A stretch of 64,000 nt of DNA. Source: Coriaria nepalensis. Taxonomy: Eukaryota > Streptophyta > Magnoliopsida > Cucurbitales > Coriariaceae. The position numbers and the translations under genes are program-made. Where the stretch lies: assembly GCA_027186245.1 (NCBI GenBank), contig CP114490.1, positions 6,828,501 through 6,892,500 on the forward strand, written 5' to 3'. Below, piece by piece: positions 11,273-23,613 of this stretch (its first letter is position 1; each line of letters starts with the position of its first letter). The notes under the pieces are model-generated. The model did no database searches and was not told the DNA's origin. It worked only from the letters and a program-made list of their open reading frames with translations.

Positions 11273-13644
11273 TTAGAGTTTAGTACAAGGGAATGCAGTT
11301 GCTTCCTTCATTTCGAGCAAGGCCGTCTCGAAGCAATTAGCGAGAAATTCCGGGTCCGGAATAACATCTTTGGCCACCGAGATTTGCATATCAGCTCTAC
11401 CGGCATAACTCACCATGTGCATAATAAGTCCCTTCACAAAAAAGAAAAAAATTATTAAAATACATTTATAAGTTTAATTAAACACATTCATCATTCGACA
11501 TCATTGAAATTACGAGCAAGCAGATCGATGTCTGAAAAACCATACATGAGGAATGCTCGAAGAAGTCACTCTGATGAAATTGATCGGATTGCCCTCAAAC
11601 GCAATCTCTTGTAAAGGACCAGGCACGTTCGAGATTGTGAAACTCGTATTGCAAACAATTCGGTAATTAAGCAAGCTACAAAACTGCAATATGGTAATTA
11701 ACATTAACATAATCAATATTTGTTCATAAGTAATAAAAAACTGACTGAACCAAATTTAAAATTTTCAAGTTTTTGTCTATAACAACCTTCGACCCGACCA
11801 ATGACATCAAGAAAGAGCTGATTTTGTACGAGAAATGAGCTTCTAAAGATTGTTTCTTTCTGTCCATCATCACCTTGGCTCTGCGAAGATAGTGTAGAGG
11901 ATCGGCCCCGCCTTTATGATAATAAACGGGTAGGAGAATGTAACCGAATTTGTTACCCCACCGTGGTGGTCCCGGATTTCCTTCCGTCGAAATGTAGTTA
12001 TCAGCCTGATCAATGGTAAAAGTCAAATAGTATCCTTACATGGGATGCTTAGTCAGTCTATTATGTAGCATTCTGTTAATTTTTATAACATAAAATTAAT
12101 TAGATAGTTAACAGGAATCACAACATTTTTTGATACTGTAAAATTTAGATGGTAGGTTGAATTTAGAAGGATTTTTTTTTTGTTGAAGGTACTATAAAGA
12201 GCTCCAAAGAACTTGGACTGATCTGTTTACCTGTTGTCTTAAATTAACCATTGCTAAACCTGTTATTTGAAGCCCCTCTTGCAAAGCTGATCAAAGACAA
12301 AAATTAAATGTGATTTAGTGACACAGAAATACTTAAACATAACTTATGTTTGATTAAGTTAATATTGTACCGTTGGGCGATCGATGATCCAAGTATCTTG
12401 ACAATCCGGATGATATTATCCCAAATAGGACGTCATTAATCGTCTGCATTGAAAAAATTATAGTTTCCGATCTTAATTATGTCTTCAAAATTGCTAAACA
12501 AAGAAATTTACTTTCTTCTGTTTCTTCTTTCTAGTTTTGGACAGAGAAAATTGATTCATAACACAGTGGATCAACTTGAAAGGGTAATTAAGACCTTGCT
12601 AATTTGAAGAAATTGAGAATTTTGGATAAATTATATTTATAGTAAATCAATCCATCTTAATAATATACAATATTGATATGATATAATATAATAATATGAA
12701 GCTAATATTTATATGAATTGATCTACCATTTATATAATAGACCGAAGAATTTCTCGTTATGTCCATTTTCGTAAATTTCTTATGGATATTTCCACATGTT
12801 TTGTTCTTATTTTTTGGTTCTATTATCTTAGGAACGAGTGACTTACAGCATTTGGAATGGCCTTCTTAACCGCTTTCATGTCCAATAGTGAAAAGCTTGC
12901 AGTAGTCACCTCCCTCGGCCAGAGCTCCACCCCATTGCCACCACTTATGGTGGTCCTATAGTCACAAACCCACATGGACCTCAACAAAAACTCCACTACA
13001 TACACCAAACTAAAGAAAACCATCTTCATAAAACCCAAGAAAACCTCCCACAAGTAGTACATGTTTCTCCTCCTCCTCCCCCCACTACTACTACAGCTAC
13101 TCTCCGTCCGGTTTTTCGCACCGGACGAATCAACAACCGTAGGCAGCTTGTTCACATCATCAATCCTCCTACAACAAGCTAAAACCAACGTCATTAATGA
13201 GATCCCGTCTCCCAGAGCATGATGGAACCTAATGATCAAGCAGTTATGGGCCTTGAGGTAGTGGAATTCCCAAAGGGGCTTACTAGTTTCCAATGCAGAC
13301 GTGGCCAACTCCGCCATGTAGGCATTGACCGCCGTTTGGTCGTCAGTTCCGGTCGGCGAGACGGGGTGGTCTAGGACTATGACGTGGCTGTCAACGTCCA
13401 CGGTGATCCTCCTCCAATGTTCGACGCCATTTTGGTCGTGGACTAAGAGGCTCGAGAACCGTAAGTTGTGGCAAAAAAAAATGGGGGGGACGTTGGATTT
13501 GATGGAATCCATGTCTATTGGGTTTTTAAAACCGAATGCGCAGTTGACTACTTGGTTCATTTCTGGGCGGATGAAGAGTCTCCCGGTAGGAGTTAGAGGC
13601 TCGTCTTTGGTGATCATCATCTCTGACGAGCCCATATTATACAT
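11273..13644 (-). CDS. WSD1-like: WSD-type wax ester synthase / diacylglycerol acyltransferase
   Basis: Bifunctional O-acyltransferase family: esterifies fatty alcohols (or diacylglycerol) with acyl-CoA, usually at the ER for cuticular wax esters. Proposed exons (minus): 13644-12847, 12443-12371, 12286-12231, 12005-11787, 11683-11546, 11431-11273; every junction is GT/AG and the frame stays open for 480 codons, the normal length. Residues 141-147 are HHALGDG, the condensation-type catalytic motif HHxxxDG, with RF before it. A hydrophobic helix lies at about 196-226. The C-terminal DUF1298 part is present: the NDVLFG motif in exon 2, PPRWGNKFGYILLP in exon 4, TISNVPGP in exon 5. The start could instead be the Met three codons later (MGSSE). 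A Ser/Gly/Arg-rich linker at 174-193 precedes the helix. Assignment to the family is firm; the exact substrate is not. Confidence 0.9.
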
Positions 13645-14609
13645 TTTGAATTATAGAGATAGAGGTAGAGAGAATGGAATGGCTTCGGCCTTCGAGTTTA
13701 GATTCAATATGCATGTACAACATAGTAGACCTGTTTAAATGGAAAATTGGGTGATAGTTGAAGAGGGTGGTGGGTTTATTAGGGCTTGTTTGTTTGCAAT
13801 GCATAAAACCTGTTCTGAAACATATTTTGAAAAAAAAAATACCATTTTAGTAGACATAAATAGAAGAAACACTTTTTTTTAAATGCTACCCAATATTACT
13901 CTTATCAAACATGTCACATATTCCTTTAATATATATATATATATTGGTGGGTCCAATAGGAAAGTAAGAATTCAATGCAAAGGAACACATGTACGGCTAG
14001 AAACTTCCAAACGACATGAACTATTATAGCTTTTAACTAAGAAGCCTGACTTTTCCCAGGTACCGGTGGACAACATATACAACCCATGAGTAACATCAAA
14101 TTAATGTAACAGATAAGGTCGTTATATGTAGGTGTTCTACTCTCGTAAGTCTCGAGTGATACTAATGAGAGTAAAAGTGCTATTATAAAATCGGTACTGG
14201 TTTATTAATATGCTAAGAAAGAATTACAAAACGGGGTTTAAATGGTGAATCGAAGAGAGACTTTGATGGTATATGACTGATCAGATGAAGCCACGTTGTT
14301 ATCAGCCAACCAAGTATATTACAAAACATAGACGTGTTCGATTTATCCCATTAACTGTATGTGTATGTATTATTTACTCATTGAGTTTAGGGGAGAAATT
14401 CTTAGATAGTAGCACTTAATGTCATGTGTTAGACTATTCAATAAAATTTTGCTGATTAAATTTAGAAAAATAAATCGTAAATCTTTAATATCTTTCTTCC
14501 TCCTCCTCTTATATGCTTCTGGGTGAAGAAGGTAGACATATTTCAACCATTATATAATGGTTGTGTGTTTTCTGAATTTTCGTTGACAAAAAGAAACAAA
14601 AATGGAGAA
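13645..14609. other. WSD upstream region, intergenic
   Basis: Promoter side of the WSD gene. It contains a short (AT)n microsatellite near 13930-13945. No coding remnant recognised. Confidence 0.5.
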
Positions 14610-14970
14610 AAACCATTTTTGTTAAAATTGGAAAACAAGTCGCCATTGATGAGCTCCCTTAACTCCTCCCCTCCCCCCGGAAATGTACACTCACTATCTT
14701 TGGTCTAATTTTTCCTCACGTCCACCACCATTAAATGCTTACGAGTGTTTGTTTTGGATCCCTTTTACCATTAAATGTTTACGAGTGCTTACGGAAATCT
14801 TGTTTTTTTTTTTTTTTTTTTGTCTTTTTAGTATTTCTACGCATATGTTTTTTGAGTTTTATAATTTCTTTTTCTTTGGGTGAATTTGAGGGGGAATTGT
14901 GAGTTTTACAGGAAAGCTTTGATGGGAGCTCATCAATGGCGACTCAATTTTTCCTATTTGAGAAAGAAAA
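14610..14970. repeat. imperfect inverted repeat with perfect 21-bp arms
   Basis: Arms 14638-14658 and 14924-14944 are perfect reverse complements over 21 bp (core CGCCATTGATGAGCTCCC and its complement). Pairing continues imperfectly inward (TGTACACTCAC at 14684-14694 against GTGAGTTTTACA at 14900-14911) and outward for about 30 bp with mismatches. Between the arms are two related words CCATTAAATGCTTACGAGTGTTT-like (14731 and 14769). It could be a small MITE or a hairpin-forming transcript; no coding potential seen. Confidence 0.7.
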
Positions 14971-15594
14971 AATAAATAAATAAAGGGTCTCCTCTATTTT
15001 TATTTCATTTCTTCCACGAAAATTCAGGAAAAAAACAACCATTAAATTCCGTTGAAATCATATAGTATATACAACTTCCTATAATATACTTTTCTAGACA
15101 TATACTTTCATAGTTTTATTTTTAAGATTTGATCTTTACGTAGTTTCCTGTCAACTTTTTAATTCTTATCGTAGTACTATGAATTAGACTCTTTAGCCCC
15201 TTCAACCAATTTTTTGGTGAATGATGTTGATTTGGCATTCTTTACACATCAGCACTTATTAGAATTGACACATGCTAATTCGGGTTTATAATATTTTTAT
15301 CCCAATTACTATCTTACCCTCTTTAACATTTTAGGTAAATAAAAAATAAAAAAAATAAAAAATCTGAAAACAACTCTAAAACAATGGCACGATGAAGTTT
15401 TTGCCCCAACCGTAAATCACATGAACTATTAACTATGCTAAGCTGATAAAGAGTAAAATTTACCCTGTAAATTAGGAAGTACTGAAATTAAGCAAATAAT
15501 CAAATATATCACCTAGGGTGTTAGTTCATTACTTGAAATTAGGAAATCTAATCAAATAATCAAAGGTTAGAGGTGTAAGAAGAGTGGAAAACAA
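14971..15594. other. intergenic, nothing recognised
   Basis: AT-rich DNA without a gene, coding fragment or clear repeat. Confidence 0.5.
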
Positions 15595-16520
15595 GGGTTT
15601 ATCGGTAAATGATGATAAGGGTTAAAACTGCTTTAGTCACAATGACCATTGTGATATCCCAATATTTTTGGTAAAAGAAACCATTAAATCCATCTGAATC
15701 GAGCCCCTTGTAAGCACTTAGTTGGAAAACTGTTTGTTCAGCCTCTTCCTTCGAAATCGAACAAATAAGGCTTTGGTTCATTTCATTGTTGATAATCTAT
15801 GGGATACTATCAAGGATATCCCTCAGTTCCCTCTCCTACTGGACCTAAACAGATTCTGAAAATACTTACTAAACTCATTTGCAATTTAACTCCTCTTCCT
15901 TCACCCAAACCTCATCTTCATTCTTGATCTGTAAGGCCTTGTTCTTTTGCCTTCTGTGTTGGACATATTGATGAAAAAAATTCATATGTTTATCTCCATA
16001 TAACCCAACCAATTTAATCTGAATTTTTGAAACCAAAAATTTTCCTCATTGACCCAAGCTTTATTCAAAGTCATTGTCAATTGTTGAATCCTGACTGCAT
16101 TTTCTTTAAACAACTCCAAATTTTGAATATCTTGAATCTCACCTGAGATTCTATCAATTATCTTCCTATTATTGGGAAAGCATTTCTTACTCCATTCAAT
16201 CAGAAGAAGTTTACAACTTACTAACTTTTTGAAGCATTGCTTCACATTAGTACCCCTAAACCTTTTACCCCTATCCTTCATGGACAACCTATTCACATTG
16301 GGTTATTTGCCCCTATAATCTCGAACTTGGAATAATTTAAAGGTTCTTTTATCCTAAAAATTAAGATTTATCAAAATGGGTGAATGATCTCATCCACCAG
16401 AAAGTAGGCTAAAGACATGATTTCTAGGGAAATTCTCTCTCCAATTCTCATTAATAAACACTAAATCTATATTTTCTCCAATATTATTTGTATCATTAAC
16501 CTAAGTGAACCTAACCCCCC
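15595..16520 (-). pseudogene. LINE (L1-type) fragment: endonuclease end to RT start
   Basis: Non-LTR retrotransposon fragment on the minus strand, truncated at both ends. About 16510-16300 reads as the end of the endonuclease domain (DHSPILINLNF near 16375). 16296-15982 is the linker: KKLVSCKLLLIEWSKKCFPN, then VNEENFWFQKFRLNWLGYMEINI-like, which is the usual lead-in to RT. 15800-15599 is the start of the RT domain (ISKEEAEQTVFQLSAYKG, then DGFNGFFYQKYWD). RT catalytic motifs and the 3' tail are absent. Confidence 0.85.
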
Positions 16521-16794
16521 CCCCCCTTAGAGAGGCTACATCATTGAATGCTCTAAGTGAGGGGGGAGTAATATTCCATTTTGTCAAAATGAGTTAATAT
16601 TCTCATTTAAAATTATTAATCATGATTTAATAATTTTGGTATAGATAATAAAAAGTTATTTACTATTATTTAATTAAAATTTATTTATTTATTTTACTTT
16701 AACCAAAAATTTTAAATTTTTATTTAAATTCAATAATTTTAAATTAAATAGATTAATTTATTTAACAAAAAAAATATTAACCCTTTGATTCAAG
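16521..16794. other. AT-rich spacer
   Basis: Contains only low-complexity AT-rich DNA; a C-run lies just before it, near 16506-16518. Confidence 0.5.
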
Positions 16795-17423
16795 TAGAGG
16801 TGGTAAAATGGGTCGGGCCGGCATGAGCATGCATGATATGGGTGTCGGGCTGTGTCAGGCCCAACTATGCGAGCGTGTGAGCCGGCATGACATAACATGA
16901 ATTTTTCGTGCCGGCCCGGAGCCTGGAACAATCCTTTTAGGCCCATCCGAGATACAGGCTCAAAAACACCTACTAATCTTATGAATTTTTTTTTTCTGAA
17001 AATTATTTTATATGTTAAAAACCTTTCAATCAATGCGATATCTTATTTGATCACATAATATTTATTACAGTATTTATAATTTTAATTATTAATGGTATTA
17101 ACTTCTAATTTATTAAATAATAATTATTATGAATGATTAATAATATACAAAATATATATTATATTATTAATATTTTACTAATTATTTTAAAACTCTTCTG
17201 TTATTTAAAAATTAATTTTTTTTAAAGCAAGTTTTCGAACCCATAAGTTTTCATAAGCCAAAACATGGATATGGACCGAAATTGATCCACAAATCGGCAC
17301 GACACGTTTATGACCTATTCTGTATCTATATTGTGCTCTTATTTTTAAGCACGAATACAGATACGACACGAGCCAATCCATACTAAAAATGTCACGACAT
17401 AATTCATTCAATGCCAACCTCTA
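16795..17423. mobile_element. non-autonomous hAT element (MITE), 629 bp
   Basis: Begins TAGAGGTGGTAAAATGGG and ends CCAACCTCTA, so the terminal inverted repeat is about 11 bp (TAGAGGTGGTA against TAGAGGTTGGCA). Flanking 8-mers are GATTCAAG (16787-16794) and AGTTCAAG (17424-17431), an 8-bp target duplication with two changes, the hAT size. The GC-rich subterminal GGGTCGGGCCGGC and the mirrored GGCACGA words are typical of this group. No transposase fragment is inside. Confidence 0.85.
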
Positions 17424-17770
17424 AGTTCAAGTTTCGATTAATAAAATTTCATTAGAGTAAATTTATTTATTTCTATAAAAGCCTTAAAAAAAAAAAAGTA
17501 TTCGTTGATATACGTCACAAGCTATACACGCGTTACCGCGTGTGAAAATAAAATCCAAGCATAGGTCAAGATAAACCGACATATAAATAATGGGCAGGGC
17601 AATATGGGAATAAATAGCCCCTCCAGTCCTCCAGTATTTATGTCCTTTCCTCTCTATAAACTCCTCGAGACTGTCGCTTGAGGATTTCACCGATTCGGCC
17701 CCCCTAACTCGCTGAGTTAACTCGTCCCGTCGTTTCATCGAAGCCTCGCCTTCACTGCCGCCGCCTCTCC
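17424..17770 (+). promoter_or_regulatory. SUD1 promoter region with CGCG palindrome
   Basis: Only 347 bp separate the hAT MITE from the SUD1 start codon. The perfect palindrome-like site CACGCGTTACCGCGTG (17527-17542) contains two CGCG cores and the CGCGTT word, which resembles CAMTA-type rapid-stress response sites. It lies about 230 bp before the ATG. No strong TATA box was seen. Confidence 0.5.
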
Positions 17771-20700
17771 ATGGAGATCTCACAAGCGGCGCCTCCTTCC
17801 GTCAGTGGCGATGGTGTGACCGACGCTGCTTCGATAGCTAACGTCGAAGCTTTGGCCGTCTCTTCATCCTTTTCGCCGCCGATTGATTCGAAGGAGAAGG
17901 AAATGAACGCGACGACGACGTCGTCGTCGAGTATGGCGAAGTATGACGACGATGAGGAAGAGGACGTGTGCAGGATCTGTAGGAACCCTGGAGACGCCGA
18001 GAACCCCCTTAGATATCCCTGCGCTTGTAGCGGTAGCATAAAATTTGTGCACCAGGATTGTCTCCTTCAGTGGCTCAATCACAGCAACGCTCGCCAATGT
18101 GAGGTATGTCTTTCTCTCTCCCCCCTTTCGTTTGTTCTTGCTATCTTTATGTCAATCTGTGATCGGACGGATGCGTTCTTGGATATGTCAATTGATTTAG
18201 GGCTTTGGAAGACTTTTGCCGTTTGGTTCGGACATGTTTTAAATTATGATGTTTTTTTTTTTTTTTCATTTCAATTATGATGGAGGATTTTATCGCTAAA
18301 ATGCTTTGAGTTTTATTTCAATTTAGTATGAGCTCTTTCCTGCTTGTTACTTGTTTATTTATCCTAAACTCAATGTTTGCAGGTCTGTAAACATCCTTTT
18401 TCGTTTTCGCCTGTATATGCTGAGAATGCACCGGCAAGGCTTCCTTTTCAGGAATTTGTTGTTGGAATTACAATGAAAGCTTGCAACGTCCTGCAATTTT
18501 TCTTGCGCCTTAGTTTTGTGCTATCCGTTTGGCTCCTCATCATACCATTCATCACGTTTTGGATCTGGCGGCTGGCTTTTGTGAGGACATTTGGTGAGGC
18601 ACAGAGATTATTTATGAGTCATTTGTCAACTACTATAATTCTCACAGATTGTCTACACGGCTTCCTTCTTTCTGCTGGCATTGTATTTATTTTTCTTGGG
18701 GCCACTTCCTTGAGGGATTACTTTAGGCATTTGAGGGAGCTGGGAGGACAAGATGCTGATCGAGAAGATGATGCAGATAGAAATGGTGCTCGTGCAGCAA
18801 GAAGAATTCCTGGGCCAGCTAATAGAAACATTGCTGGTGAGGTAAATGGTGAAGAAGCTGGTGGAGCACAAGGAATTGCTGGGGCGGGTCAAATGATTAG
18901 AAGGAATGCAGAAAATGTTGCTGTTCGCTGGGAGATGCAAGCTGCTCGTATTGAGGCTCATGTTGAACAGATGTTTGATGGTTTGGATGATGCAGATGGT
19001 GCAGAGGATGTGCCATTTGATGAGCTTGTTGGCATGCAGGGCCCTATGTTTCATTTGGTTGAAAATGCCTTCACCGTAAGTAAATCTTTACAACTTTTCT
19101 CTGTACTTGCGGTCGGTAGGGTTTGACTTTGACCTTCAATTTGTCTCAGTGTGTTATCGAGTGTTTTGTTGATGTATTTGATAACTTTATTTGATGGATC
19201 TCGCAATTGGTCAATAGGGATTGTGTTTTTCTCTATAGATGGTTTCTTTCACACTGAGCGAAGTTGGTGGTCAAATGGATAAGGCAAGTGAATTGATATG
19301 AATTAAGGAAGATTACATACTTACATTTTTCCTCAGTGTTCCTTAGGAGTAGTAAATTGTCAATCAAATCCTTGGTCCCTCATATTTTTCATGTGCTAAA
19401 TACTAGGTTTGAGTTTGGCACTACATGCCCCCTTTGCTTTGAAGTTGCTGGTCTCAATGAGGCAGGGCATGCCATTATCATTTGGATTTATTCTTAATGA
19501 GTTAGATTCAGATTCTGCCAATTTTTATAATGATTAATGAGTGGGTTGATTGCTTTACAGGTTCTGGCTAGCAATATGATATTCCTTGGTGTGGTAATCT
19601 TCATGCCCTTTTCCTTGGGTCGGATTATACTTTACAATGTAACTTGGCTCTTCTCCGCTGCTAGTGGTCCGGTTTTGTCAACAGCAACGCCCCTTACCGA
19701 ATCAGCTCTCTCCTTGGCAAATATTACATTGAAGAATGCCTTGACTGCTGTTTCAAATTTGTCCACAGACAGCCAAGAAAGTAGTTTGCCGGGCCTGGTA
19801 GCGGAAATGTTGAAAGCAAACTCAAGTGCACTAAACAAAGTTGCAAACAACATTACTGGTCCTGTTTCATCTGATCTCTTGAAAGGGGCAGCCATTGGAA
19901 GATCACAGCTCTCTGATGTTACAACTCTAGCTATAGGTTATATGTTTATATTTTCTCTTATTTTCTTATACCTCAGCATTGTGACTTTGATTCGATACGC
20001 TAAGGGTGAGCCATTGACAATGGGGAGATTATATGGTATTGTATCTATAGCCGAGACTATTCCTTCGCTCTTTAGGCAGTTCCTGGCAGCAATGAGGCAT
20101 TTGATGACCATGATTAAGGTTGCTTTCCTTTTGGTCATTGAACTTGGGGTATTTCCTTTGATGTGTGGATGGTGGCTAGATGTCTGCACTGTAAGGATGT
20201 TCGGGAAATCAATGGCTCAAAGGGTTCAATTCTTTTCAGCCTCTCCATTAGCAAGCTCATTGGTTCACTGGGTTGTTGGAATTGTATATATGCTGCAAAT
20301 CAGCATATTTGTCAGCCTTCTCCGTGGGGTAATTATTTATTATTTAATCATTATCACTTTGAAATTTAAACCGAGGGTAATGGTAGGGAGACGAAACAAA
20401 AACCAAATTTAGACAAAGTGCGGTGACTTGGCAATCATCCACATCAACTACTTGATCACCCACTTTATCTAAGTTTGATCTTAGGTTGGTCTTCCTACCA
20501 TTTTCCTTAGACCAATCATTTATTTTTCTTAATAAATTTCTCGATGTTTTGATGCTAGGTTTTGCGTAATGGGGTTCTATACTTTCTCCGAGATCCAGCT
20601 GATCCAAACTACAATCCATTCCGTGATTTAATTGATGATCCTGTCCACAAGCATGCTCGTAGGGTTCTGTTATCTGTCGCAGTTTATGGGAGTTTAATTG

Positions 20701-22992
20701 TGATGCTGGTATTTCTACCAGTCAAATTGGCTATGTGGATGGCACCTTCCATGTTTCCTCTTGATATCTTGTAAGATGCCCCTAATGTTCTTAATGGCAC
20801 TGACTGACCTGTTTCTTGGCCCTCTCATTCAACTTTTTTTTTTTACTTTTTTGCAGAGTATCCGACCCCTTTACTGAAATTCCAGCTGACATGCTTCTCT
20901 TTCAAATTTGCATTCCATTTGCCATTGAGCATTTTAAACTGCGGACAACTATCAAATCTCTTCTTCGGTATTGGTTCACTGCAGTTGGCTGGGCTCTTGG
21001 CTTAACAGCTTTCCTACTTCCCAGGCCTGATGACAATGTTGGCCAGGAAAATGGAAATGGGGAACCTGCAAGGCAGGAAGGCTTACAGGTAGTACAATTT
21101 CGTGGGCAGGATCAGGCACCACTGGCTTTTGCTGGTGCAGATGAGCCAGGCCCAGGAACGTATGCAGCAGGAAATGCAAATAATGCAGAGGAGTATGATG
21201 GTGATGAACAATCTGATTCAGAGTAAGTTACTGACCCATTAGATTTTTATTGCCACTGTTCTGAATTTCTACATCTCATGAAGGTGTATATGGCACCTGT
21301 CATTTGTAAATGTCTTAGAAACTGTATTTCTCTTTCCTCTCCTTACTAGGGAAACAGATGCTATCATAGTAAAGTTGTATGATACTGCGAACCTGATCGG
21401 TTTTGTGATTCATTTTTGGATTTAAAATTTTATGAGATTTAGTGATGCTTGTTTTAGCTTGTATCTATCCAATTATCATTGTGTTCTTCTGGACTCTCAT
21501 TTTAAGGAAATGGATGTAGGCTCCAACATCTAATATGTATGTAACCCTTGGCTTTTAGCAGGTATGGATTCGCTTTCCGCATTGTAATCCTGTTGGTTGT
21601 GGCCTGGATGACTCTTCTTATCTTTAATTCAGCATTGATAGTTGTCCCAGTGTCGCTTGGACGGGCATTATTCAATGCCATTCCACTTCTGCCAATAACT
21701 CATGGCATCAAATGCAATGGTAATATTAGTTACTGTCATTATCTTGTACGCTGTTTTCATCACTTATGAATCTGGAAGCTAATTTCTTTCATTGTCTTGT
21801 TTAGACCTATATGCTTTTATCATTGGAAGCTATGTAATATGGACTGCCATAGCTGGGGCCCGATATTCCATTGAGCATATTAGAACAAAGAGAGCTGCAG
21901 TTTTGTTTGGCCAGATCTGGAAGTGGTGTGCCATTGTTATGAAGAGTTCGGCACTTTTGTCAATATGGGTAAGAACCCACCCATCTTAAGGAATCTGATG
22001 AATATGGTTTAGATGCTTTGACACTGACAGTAAGCTCTCATTCTTTCTCCCTCAGATTTTTGTTATTCCAGTATTGATTGGGCTGCTCTTTGAGCTTTTG
22101 GTGATTGTCCCAATGCGGGTCCCAGTGGATGAAAGCCCAGTTTTTCTTTTGTATCAGGACTGGGCATTAGGTCTCATTTTCCTTAAGATCTGGACTAGAC
22201 TGGTAAGCTATTATGACCGATGATTCAGTGACTCGGTATTTCCATTTATATTATATATCAAGAAAAAGGGATTTTTCTAGAATACTTCTATTTACAATTT
22301 CTTCATCCTTGTGGTGATGAAATTGCATTACTGCAATTGCTACAAATTGGAGGACATCTAGATACTAGATCAATCAGCGTTTTAATATGTTTGTTAACAT
22401 TCTACTGTCATGACTTATAGTACTGTTTACTGTAAACATTCTACTGTTAAAATAACCTCTACTCCTTTATTCTGTTTGTATACAGGTTATGTTGGATCAC
22501 ATGATGCCTCTAGTAGACGAAAGCTGGCGACTAAAATTCGAGAGGGTGAGAGAAGACGGTTTCTCGAGGCTACGGGGTCTTTGGGTTCTCAAAGAAATAG
22601 TTGTTCCAATCATAATGAAGCTCTTGACAGCACTTTGTGTTCCTTACGTTATATCCAGAGGAGTATTTCCCGCGCTTGGTTACCCCTTAGTAGTCAACTC
22701 GGCCGTTTACCGTTTTGCCTGGCTTGGCTGCCTTTGCTTCAGTCTCGTATACTACTGTGCAAAGAGATTCCATATTTGGTTCACTAATCTTCACAACTCA
22801 ATACGAGATGACCGTTATCTGATTGGCAGACGGCTTCATAATTTTGGTGAAAACACACGAGAGAGGCAAAATGAGGTAGAAACTGTGTCCGAAACCTTAT
22901 TAACTACTAATTTGCAGGGAAACAACGGTCAAGAAGCTGATTTAGGGTTACGGATGAGACGTGGTAACCAAGTAGCTGCTGCCCAATTATAA
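17771..22992 (+). CDS. SUD1: RING-CH E3 ubiquitin ligase SUD1/CER9 (DOA10/MARCH6 type)
   Basis: ER-membrane E3 ligase of the DOA10 branch of ERAD; in Arabidopsis SUD1/CER9 tunes HMG-CoA reductase activity and cuticular wax/cutin output. Exons: 17771-18103, 18383-19075, 19561-20328, 20559-20770, 20857-21222, 21562-21719, 21805-21968, 22056-22202, 22486-22992; all GT/AG, open for 1115 codons, against about 1108 in Arabidopsis. The RING-CH finger (C4HC3) is at residues 67-113 (VCRICRNPGDAENPL, YPCACSGSIKFVHQDCLLQW, then CEVCKHPF), split by intron 1. Many hydrophobic segments follow (for example LSFVLSVWLLIIPFITFWIW in exon 2), with acidic hydrophilic loops in exons 2 and 5. The N-terminal Ser/Thr-rich 60 residues are variable in the family. 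It is convergent with the first PABP gene. Confidence 0.96.
20374..20507. mobile_element. short MITE in SUD1 intron 3
   Basis: The left end ATGGTAGGGAGAC (20380-20392) is the mirror of the right end GTCTTCCTACCAT (about 20489-20501), and the inverted repeat continues through TTTAGACAAAGTG against CACTTTATCTAAG. A related copy lies at 33205-33390. It sits wholly inside intron 3, about 50 bp after the donor site. No target duplication was fixed. Confidence 0.65.
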
Positions 22993-23554
22993 TATAGCAT
23001 GGGTGAAAGGATGCGGGTTAGGTGTTTTGTACAAGGTATTTGTTTCAAATTGGGGCCTTTTTTTCCCCCATTTTTTGTGTGCATATAATGTTCTGTTAAA
23101 AATAGTCGCATATAATGTTCTGTTAAAAATAGTCAGAGAGAAGAGATGATTAAGTGTGTTTGGGTGGGTCGCTTATATACTTCAGCACATTTTAATAATG
23201 TTCAGCACATTTTGCATGGTTTGGTTAAAAAAGACACTCGATGTTATTACGTCAACTTGATTAGTAATATGTCCAACAATGTTGACTCGATCAATATTAG
23301 CACATTTTGGAATGAATTTACAAAATTGGACTTCAAAGTGAGGGTGATTTTTTTGGGCATCGGTAGTAAGAGATTTGGGAATACCGGTAGTTAGAGATAT
23401 TGAATTAACATCTTATACGCCCGTATGAATCTCGCAAACATTCAAAACAGAAAAAAAAAAAGTTGACTTCAAACTGTCTGAAAAAAACAACAGATGAAGT
23501 TTCTCCGAACTTCAAAGAAAAAGATGATGATGTTGTTGCATCACAAGACCACAT
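22993..23554. other. convergent 3' region between SUD1 and PABP-A
   Basis: Shared 3' UTR space of two convergent genes. It holds a perfect 27-bp tandem duplication (23081-23107 and 23108-23134, GCATATAATGTTCTGTTAAA...). An 82-codon open frame at 23146-23394 plus has no recognisable domain and is probably chance. Confidence 0.6.
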
Positions 23555-23613
23555 TCAAGAAACAAGGTTGTCGTTCAGAGACAAGGAGTCAAGCTGATCG
23601 GCCGGATTCCTGC

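Noticed and set aside
13325..13738. 137-codon plus-strand frame over WSD exon 1
   Set aside because: Antisense to the acyltransferase exon; no domain of its own.
23146..23394. 82-codon frame between SUD1 and PABP-A
   Set aside because: No domain, lies in the shared 3' UTR space, composition like non-coding DNA.
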